From: an uncultured Clostridia bacterium
Lineage (GTDB): Bacteria > Bacillota > Clostridia > Christensenellales > UBA1242
DNA length: 5,169 nucleotides
Reading direction: 5' to 3'
NCBI GenBank assembly: GCA_946615295.1
Contig: CAMOHL010000063.1
Location: 1-5,169, forward strand
In this document: one piece after another, positions 1 to 5,169 of the stretch
Position numbering within the stretch: the stretch's first letter is position 1
How the letters are laid out: each line of letters begins with the position of its first letter
Position numbers and translations under genes: made by a program
The notes under the pieces: model-generated
What the model was told of the DNA's origin: nothing
What the model saw: the letters and a program-made list of their open reading frames with translations, nothing else
The model's database searches: none

Positions 1-1119
1 ACGTTGGGCTTCATCAAATATGGCAACATGTTCAACTTCACCAAAACCCGCATGTTCCATTTTTACTGCTTTTTCTGGATCTATTTCAAGAATTCCATTT
101 TCAACAGGATTCTTTATTTTTGCCAACATATTATCACGATAGCGATGTATCATTTGAATTGATTTAGCAACTTCTCTACGAGCATCAGTTATATTCTTTT
201 TTTCTTTGCATTTTTTAACATTATCTTGCGCAAGTGCTTCTGTTAAAACTGCAACAAGAGGGCCATTGCCAGATAGATAAACAGCACCTTCGTCTTCAAC
301 AGGTTTATCATTGTCTTGATATGTCTGCCTTATTGCAACATCCAATCCAACTAATGTTTTACCTGCCCCAGGAACACCAGTAACAAAACAAATACTTTTT
401 TGTCTTTTTCGTTTACTTTCTTGAATTACGTCCATTATGTAATTAATAGTTCTATCTGTAAAAACTTGATCTGCTTCATGACGAACTATGTCTGCAACGG
501 TATGATTTTCATATAATGCTCTAGCAGCCTCAATAATGGTTGGTGTTGGTGCATATGGGCTAATAATCCAATCAGAATTTACAGGTTGTTCGTTTGGAAA
601 CTTTTTTATTACTTCTGCGATTAAATTAGAAATATTATACTGACCTGATACTAAAGGATTAACCACTTTATCATCGTATACTGACATTTGAATTTCAGTA
701 GAAGAATTTCTATAATTTGTCGCTATAAGTATTGGAACAATGATTTTATCTTGACTAAACTTATGGAAGTTTTTAAGATCAAGAGCGTAATCAAGAACTT
801 GATCAATGTCAGATTCTAATATTCTTGTTTCTCCAACTTTAAACTCAAGACAAAAAACTATTCCTTTCAAAAGCAAAACAACGTCAATTCTTTTACCAAG
901 TCTTGGAATATCATATTCAAATATTATTTGTCCATCTTCATCTCTGTATTGAGAGATGATTCGTTTCATAATTTCAATTTCACCAATCCATGCATCTCTA
1001 GTAGTCGTCAAAGCGTTTCCATTATAGTTTTCACACAGTACACCTAAAATCGAACTACTACTTTCACAATAAAATTCATTGAAACTATTATTGTATAAAC
1101 AACGAGGATTTTTTTTCAT
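1..1119 (-). CDS. DUF2075 / Schlafen-group-3 (SLFN-g3) DNA/RNA helicase-like protein with N-terminal PD-(D/E)xK-like nuclease motif; 3' end cut by the window edge
   Basis: The frame runs from ATG at 1119 for exactly 373 codons to base 1 with no stop, so the C-terminal part lies outside. Seen: residues 10-60 match the family's N-terminal pattern (S-I-L-G near 23-26, AWIGEIEI at 43-50). A candidate PD-(D/E)xK core follows, with D79 in KRIDVV and E92-x-K94 in LEFKVG, then QVLDYALDL at 107-115. Walker A is GVPGAGKT at 248-255, an SGNGP element lies at 283-287, and the Walker B/DEAQ motif is IFDEAQR at 367-373. Family knowledge: this is COG3410/PF09848, with members of about 600-680 residues from memory, so some 250-300 residues with the later helicase motifs should be missing. 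The role is not well established; a cytoplasmic, NTP-driven nucleic-acid function in defence is inferred from the motifs and the HsdR neighbour. The start is supported by a ribosome binding site and the intact family N terminus. It lies 35 bases after hsdR. Confidence 0.88.
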   Translation of the reverse strand, partial: MKKNPRCLYNNSFNEFYCESSSSILGVLCENYNGNALTTTRDAWIGEIEIMKRIISQYRDEDGQIIFEYDIPRLGKRIDVVLLLKGIVFCLEFKVGETRILESDIDQVLDYALDLKNFHKFSQDKIIVPILIATNYRNSSTEIQMSVYDDKVVNPLVSGQYNISNLIAEVIKKFPNEQPVNSDWIISPYAPTPTIIEAARALYENHTVADIVRHEADQVFTDRTINYIMDVIQESKRKRQKSICFVTGVPGAGKTLVGLDVAIRQTYQDNDKPVEDEGAVYLSGNGPLVAVLTEALAQDNVKKCKEKKNITDARREVAKSIQMIHRYRDNMLAKIKNPVENGILEIDPEKAVKMEHAGFGEVEHVAIFDEAQR

Positions 1120-1129
1120 AAAATCATTT

Positions 1130-1135
1130 TCCTTT
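1130..1135 (-). promoter_or_regulatory. Ribosome binding site of the SLFN-g3 helicase-like gene
   Basis: On the minus strand AAAGGA lies about 10 bases before the ATG at 1119. An earlier ATG at 1126-1124 is closer to this site but reaches a stop after three codons (ATG ATT TTA TGA), so 1119 is the real start. The site is weaker than the one before hsdR. Confidence 0.65.
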
Positions 1136-1157
1136 AATTAAAATTAATATTTAATTA
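1135..1157. repeat. A/T-only inverted repeat between hsdR and the SLFN-g3 gene
   Basis: The arms TAATTAAA (1135-1142) and TTTAATTA (1150-1157) are perfect 8-base complements around a 7-base loop. The repeat covers the hsdR stop codon and touches the next gene's ribosome binding site. The stem has no G or C and no T-run beyond the stem, so it does not look like an intrinsic terminator. It could be chance in AT-rich DNA or a weak mRNA hairpin affecting translation of the downstream gene. Confidence 0.35.
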
Positions 1158-4100
1158 TGCACAAACAACAACTTGATGCATTTGGTCAACAATTGCTTTT
1201 ACGATATAAAGTTTTTCTCCAAATGTTTCAAATAATTTCATATCAGTAAATGGACTTTCGTTTGTTACTATATCTGTTGTGATATCTCCATTTTGACGAA
1301 CATAGTCAATAATAACTTTTATAAACTCTTGTTGTCTTGAATTTAATACGTTATCGTTCAAATATTCGCTGAATTTCTCGTTTATTGCACTTTGCGATAA
1401 ATTTATCAAAGAACGGATAAATGCAGCTAGATTGCCTTGTTTTGAACATTTTTCATAATCTTGTTTTGTTCCAAGTTCATTCCATAATATTCTTTCAAGT
1501 TCTTTTAAGTCATCATTATCAATTTGTTCCAGATTTTGAATTTTCTTAATTACTGGACTATCCATATGTTTTGACAAATAGTCTAAAACTTTCTCTTCAT
1601 AAGTTTTTATCGCTTCAATATCTACTCCATCTCTTGTTTTGCCGTAAGTTATTTCATCAGGAGTATCAATAAATGATTTTGGAAATTTTATATCTTCCAA
1701 AAATTTTATCAAATCTCTAAGCTCAGTTCTTACTCTTTCAAGTTTATCCAAATTCAAGTTTTCCCAGAACGCTTGTGTAGATACTTCTTTAATCAAATCA
1801 ATATGTGCTTTGATTTGTGGTATCATTGTCATTCTTGACAAAAAGTTAGATATTTGAATAACATCATTTATTTGTTTTTTTGCATTGACTTCTTCGTTCA
1901 AAACAGATAATTCAATTGTCAAAACCTTAAGGTCAAAAATCTTTGCCTTGTCATCTTCTTTTGTTGGAATGACAAGTTGAGAAATATGATTTTTTATTTC
2001 TTGCACTTCTATCTTTGAAAGATAGTTCCAAGTTTCATCACATTGAAATTTGTCAACATACATTAAATTTGCTTTTACCAAAATTCTGCTTTTGTTGAGA
2101 GAGTTGATGTCTTTTCTTAACTGGAATTTCAACTCTTCAAACATATTCTTTGCAAAATCATTTTGTTGATATTCAACAGCTTGCAATTCGTAAACCAAAT
2201 CAGTTTTAATGTCAAACAATCTTTGAGTGAGTGTTTTGGAATTTGTTAGTTCTTTAGCATTTTTGTTTTGTTCAAAATATTCAAAATTGCCGCAATAATC
2301 AAATATGTAGAATTTTTCTTTATCTTTACCTTCTCCAAAAATGTTTTGAGATAATCTTGTTCCACGACCAATCATTTGCAAAAATTTAATTTTTGATTTA
2401 ACTGGCTTAAAGAACACCAAATTCAATATATCAGGAACATCAATTCCAGTATCTAGCATATCAACCGACACTGCAATTTGTGGTTCTTTGTTTCTCTCTT
2501 CAAATCTTGCAATCAAATCTTGAGAATATGTAACATAGTTGTCAATTAGTTTGCAAAAATTGCAATCTTGCCCTGCAAGTTCTGGATACAAAACATTAAA
2601 TCTCTCAACGATAAATTCAGCATGACTGTGATTGTATGCAAAAATAATTGTCTTTCCAATTTTATCACCATTGTTAACTTTAAGTCCGTTTTCCATCAAA
2701 TCTTGCAAAACTTTGTCAACAGTATCTTGATTGAAAATAAACCTAAAAATATGATTTGGTGCAATATCAATTGGAGTGTTTTCATCAAGGCCATAAGTCA
2801 TTTCAATTTGTCTTTTGTCCTCTTCTGAAAGCTTACTATACTTAATACCTTCTCTAAGTGCTTTTGAACTTCTGTCAAATGCAACATAGTTTGTCAAAAA
2901 GCCATCTTTAACTGCTTCATCAAGTTCATAATGGAAGTTTGGAACACCATTTTCCATTTGGAATAAATCATAAGTGTTTTTGTCAATATCACTTCTAGGA
3001 GTTGCAGTAAGCCCAACAAGCAAACAATCAAAGTATTCAAAGATTGCTCCATATTTGTTAAAAACTGACCTATGTGCTTCGTCAATAATAATCAAGTCAA
3101 ATCTGCCAATAGAAAACTCTTTTTCATCCTTATCAATATAATTTATCATTGTTTGATAAGTTGAAAACATAATTCTTGCATTCATATCTTGTTTTGTTGA
3201 CTTATCAGATAGTTCACAAATTGTTTCGTTTGGAAGCAATTTAACAAAGTTCTTTTTTGCTTGACTAACAAGTGCAGTTCTGTCTGCAAGGAACAAAATA
3301 TTTTTTGCCCAGTTGTTTCTTTTAAGCACATCAACAAGAGAAATTGCAACTCTTGTTTTTCCTGTTCCTGTGGCCATAACAATCAAAGCTCTTCTGTGCT
3401 TTTTGTTGAAGTGTTCACAAACTTTTGTGATTGCCATTTTTTGATATGCTCTGTTTGTTATGTCATCATTTATTGTCAAATCAGTTATATCATTTCTGTT
3501 TTTTCTTTGAATGAGAAGTTCAAGCTCATCGATTGTGTGATAACCAAAAACTTTTCTTGATGGATAACCAAGCCCGTCAATTATGTTTATGGTGTAACCA
3601 TTTGTGTAATAAATCACTGGTTTGTAGCCATATTGTTTTTCCAAACATTCGGCATACAAAAGTGCTTGATGCTCGCCTTTGATTGGACTTACACTTGCTT
3701 TTTTTGCTTCAACAATAGCAAGTGGTTTGTTGTCTCTGCCAAACAAAACATAGTCAACATAGCCAACATTATGTTCGTTTGGCATTCCAGTTACTTCAAT
3801 TTCAATTCCTGCACAATTTGGACAAGCAACATTTTCTTTGTCCAAAACTTGCCAGCCAGCTTCTCTCAAAGCTTCGTCAATATATATCTTTCTTGTTTCG
3901 GCTTCACTCATAAACTCTGGAAGTTTTGAATTTAAGCTTTCATCTTTTTGAATTTTGTTGCCAACAAATTGTTGATATTCTTCACTCAAAACAACTTCCG
4001 TTGTTTCTTTTGTAGGAACAGCATCTGTCTTTTCAAGCAATTCTTCATCAAATGCAGGATAATCTTTTACTGCTTCAAGTTTGATTAGCATTTCACCAAC

Positions 4101-4448
4101 AAAGAAGTGCAAGTTTTCCAAACATAGTTTTGATTCTTTCTTTTTAACTTCTTCGCCATGAGCTGCTTTGTTGCCAACCTTTCGAATATAGTGCAAACTT
4201 GCAAGAATTTGTTCATCATTCACAAAGCCAGAAAATACAAAATTTTCAACCATTTCAAACAATGTTGAATTTTCGGGAATTTCTGCACCTTTGCAAACAT
4301 AAATTGTTTTGACCAAAAATTCAAGAGCTTTTCTGGCACTTATTGCAGAAATATCTGGCCTTGACACAGCAAAAAGTTCAGCATCATCACAATACTGTTT
4401 TAACTGTTCAAATTCGTTCAAATTTTCCAAAAACGAAAAGTTAGTCAT
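1155..4448 (-). CDS. hsdR: Type I restriction enzyme R subunit (HsdR), EcoEI-like, with N-terminal DUF4145 domain
   Basis: This is the ATP-driven translocase and endonuclease subunit of a type I restriction system. With HsdM and HsdS it would pump unmodified DNA and cut it at a distance. Residues 1-125 form a DUF4145-like helical domain (R39, E43, IRKVGNKAAH at 88-97). The nuclease domain at about 180-315 has D232, E247-x-K249 in VEAKK, and the type I Q-x-x-x-Y motif (Q261 to Y265). SF2 helicase motifs are complete: Walker A MATGTGKT 358-365, Ia around 386-397, Ib FSTYQT 428-433, DEAH 456-459, TATP 481-484, IV around 600-611, V DTGIDVP 666-672, VI QMIGRGTR 691-698. Residues from about 790 to the end are charged and helical, as in the EcoEI_R_C region. 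At 1097 residues it looks full length with no lost catalytic residue. The start has a strong ribosome binding site. HsdM and HsdS are absent from the window, so a non-canonical role is possible. Confidence 0.93.
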   Translation of the reverse strand: MTNFSFLENLNEFEQLKQYCDDAELFAVSRPDISAISARKALEFLVKTIYVCKGAEIPENSTLFEMVENFVFSGFVNDEQILASLHYIRKVGNKAAHGEEVKKKESKLCLENLHFFVGEMLIKLEAVKDYPAFDEELLEKTDAVPTKETTEVVLSEEYQQFVGNKIQKDESLNSKLPEFMSEAETRKIYIDEALREAGWQVLDKENVACPNCAGIEIEVTGMPNEHNVGYVDYVLFGRDNKPLAIVEAKKASVSPIKGEHQALLYAECLEKQYGYKPVIYYTNGYTINIIDGLGYPSRKVFGYHTIDELELLIQRKNRNDITDLTINDDITNRAYQKMAITKVCEHFNKKHRRALIVMATGTGKTRVAISLVDVLKRNNWAKNILFLADRTALVSQAKKNFVKLLPNETICELSDKSTKQDMNARIMFSTYQTMINYIDKDEKEFSIGRFDLIIIDEAHRSVFNKYGAIFEYFDCLLVGLTATPRSDIDKNTYDLFQMENGVPNFHYELDEAVKDGFLTNYVAFDRSSKALREGIKYSKLSEEDKRQIEMTYGLDENTPIDIAPNHIFRFIFNQDTVDKVLQDLMENGLKVNNGDKIGKTIIFAYNHSHAEFIVERFNVLYPELAGQDCNFCKLIDNYVTYSQDLIARFEERNKEPQIAVSVDMLDTGIDVPDILNLVFFKPVKSKIKFLQMIGRGTRLSQNIFGEGKDKEKFYIFDYCGNFEYFEQNKNAKELTNSKTLTQRLFDIKTDLVYELQAVEYQQNDFAKNMFEELKFQLRKDINSLNKSRILVKANLMYVDKFQCDETWNYLSKIEVQEIKNHISQLVIPTKEDDKAKIFDLKVLTIELSVLNEEVNAKKQINDVIQISNFLSRMTMIPQIKAHIDLIKEVSTQAFWENLNLDKLERVRTELRDLIKFLEDIKFPKSFIDTPDEITYGKTRDGVDIEAIKTYEEKVLDYLSKHMDSPVIKKIQNLEQIDNDDLKELERILWNELGTKQDYEKCSKQGNLAAFIRSLINLSQSAINEKFSEYLNDNVLNSRQQEFIKVIIDYVRQNGDITTDIVTNESPFTDMKLFETFGEKLYIVKAIVDQMHQVVVCA

Positions 4449-4455
4449 TTGTTTT

Positions 4456-4462
4456 CTCCTTT
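4456..4462 (-). promoter_or_regulatory. Strong ribosome binding site of hsdR overlapping the upstream stop codon
   Basis: On the minus strand AAAGGAG ends 7 bases before the hsdR ATG, close to ideal spacing for a Shine-Dalgarno site. Its first A is the last base of the upstream gene's TGA stop (TGAAAGGAG), so ribosomes ending on the upstream gene stop on top of the hsdR initiation site. This suggests translational coupling and decides the hsdR start. Confidence 0.85.
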
Positions 4463-5169
4463 CAATTTAACAATTTTGGTGTTTCAATCCAATTAGAAAC
4501 ATTTTTAATGTGATCAACTATACATTTTGTACTATTGATTACATAGATTTTACAAAAAAATTTCAATTCCGCAGAATAAGTAACATTGTTAACATTAGTA
4601 ACAGAATAATTAATATTGAAGAATACTGTTTTATCCCCATCTCTTATGTTTAAATCTTCTAAAAACTCTTTTTTTATCAATGCATTGCTATCTGTTTCTT
4701 TATTATTATCAAAGAACAAATAGCAATTGGCTTGAATAATATCATTTTTTAGTATACTTATATTAGTTTTATCTTTTGAAGTTTCTCCCTGTTCAAAAAT
4801 ATAACACTTACCGCCACATAATTTTTGTGTATCATATTGAGTATATATAGAAATTTTTGAAAATGTTATATTTTTAACATTATTTAGCGAATTAGCATTA
4901 AAATCAAACCTTAAAAAACAATAATTAGGTAAACATTTTATACCATCTTTTTGCGGGTCATTATTTTTTCCATCATTATATGTTAAAAAATTTGAATCAT
5001 TTGATACTACCATACTACCTTTTGGCATTTCAAAATTTTCTATCTTGTCAAAAGTTATTATTTGACAATTTTTAATTAGTTCAAATTCTCTATCTTTTTT
5101 TCTATTTTTTTCTGTTGAAAAAATTGTCCAGGCAACACCAGTTAATGTAATTCCACCTCCTATTATTGC
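4462..5169 (-). CDS. Unrecognised probable membrane-anchored protein; 5' end cut by the window edge
   Basis: I do not recognise this family. The frame ends at TGA (4464-4462) and stays open to the right edge, giving at least 235 residues. An internal ATG at 5028 would give 188 residues, but it has no clear ribosome binding site and 47 further codons upstream are stop-free, so the true start is probably outside. The first 18 visible residues (AIIGGGITLTGVAWTIFS) look like a transmembrane segment, followed at once by a basic stretch (EKNRKKDR) that by the positive-inside rule would be cytoplasmic. The rest is soluble, rich in Asn, Lys, Ile and Phe, with alternating hydrophobic stretches suggesting beta structure. 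There are seven cysteines, including C-x4-C (79, 84) and C-x3-C (118, 122). GC is about 23%, far below hsdR. It ends 13 bases before hsdR, so it probably shares its transcript. It could be a defence accessory or an unrelated upstream gene. Confidence 0.75.
   Translation of the reverse strand, partial: AIIGGGITLTGVAWTIFSTEKNRKKDREFELIKNCQIITFDKIENFEMPKGSMVVSNDSNFLTYNDGKNNDPQKDGIKCLPNYCFLRFDFNANSLNNVKNITFSKISIYTQYDTQKLCGGKCYIFEQGETSKDKTNISILKNDIIQANCYLFFDNNKETDSNALIKKEFLEDLNIRDGDKTVFFNINYSVTNVNNVTYSAELKFFCKIYVINSTKCIVDHIKNVSNWIETPKLLN

Noticed and set aside
1120..1154. An intrinsic terminator between hsdR and the SLFN-g3 gene
   Set aside because: The inverted repeat here has an A/T-only stem and no following T-run in either direction beyond the repeat, so termination is unlikely.
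2894..3382. Two short minus-strand open frames in another frame of hsdR
   Set aside because: They overlap the helicase-coding part of hsdR, whose motifs are intact, and show no motifs of their own. There is no sign of a frameshift in hsdR.
2568..3929. Several plus-strand open frames of 63-99 codons lying opposite hsdR
   Set aside because: They fall entirely inside a well-supported hsdR on the other strand, have no recognisable domains, and are Cys/Phe/Asn-rich as expected from the reverse strand of an AT-rich gene.
4462..5028. The ATG at 5028 as the start of the upstream gene
   Set aside because: There is no clear ribosome binding site before it, and the same frame continues without a stop for 47 codons to the window edge, encoding a plausible membrane segment.
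5153..5161. A near-perfect Shine-Dalgarno-like AGGAGGTGG on the minus strand near the right edge
   Set aside because: No ATG, GTG or TTG follows at a usable distance in the frame of the gene. The run simply encodes Gly-Gly-Gly at the start of the hydrophobic segment.
1..5169. Mycoplasma-type genetic code (TGA as tryptophan), suggested by the low GC
   Set aside because: All nine tryptophans in the three proteins are TGG and none of the frames has an internal TGA, which would be very unlikely under that code.

Overview
The window is AT-rich bacterial DNA. Hand counts over 600-base samples give about 35% GC at the left end, 32% in the middle and 23% at the right end. All genes are on the minus strand, so the transcript runs from high to low coordinates. 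Strong AGGAG-type ribosome binding sites and low GC suggest a low-GC Bacillota-like bacterium, though I cannot fix the taxon. The code looks standard: all nine tryptophans in the three proteins are TGG, and no reading frame contains an internal TGA, which argues against a Mycoplasma-type code.

Layout in transcription order: (1) 5169-4462 is the 3' part of an unrecognised gene. Its open frame runs off the right edge, and it shows a hydrophobic segment followed by a basic stretch and a roughly 200-residue soluble region. (2) 4448-1155 is a complete 1097-residue HsdR-type restriction subunit of the COG4096 / EcoEI-like class. It has an N-terminal DUF4145 domain, a PD-(D/E)xK nuclease domain, a full set of SF2 helicase motifs and an EcoEI-type C-terminal region. 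(3) 1119-1 is the first 373 residues of a DUF2075 / Schlafen-group-3 (SLFN-g3) helicase-like protein. It has its own N-terminal PD-(D/E)xK-like motif and is cut by the left edge right after the Walker B motif.

The gaps are 13 and 35 bases and hold ribosome binding sites but no visible terminator or promoter, so the three genes probably form one operon. The content fits a defence locus: two neighbouring genes each join a candidate nuclease to an ATP-driven motor, behind a probable membrane protein. The methylase (HsdM) and specificity (HsdS) subunits that a type I restriction system needs are not in the window. They may lie just outside it, or the HsdR may work in a different arrangement.

No tRNA, rRNA, CRISPR array, insertion sequence or riboswitch was seen. 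No stretch longer than 35 bases lacks a gene.
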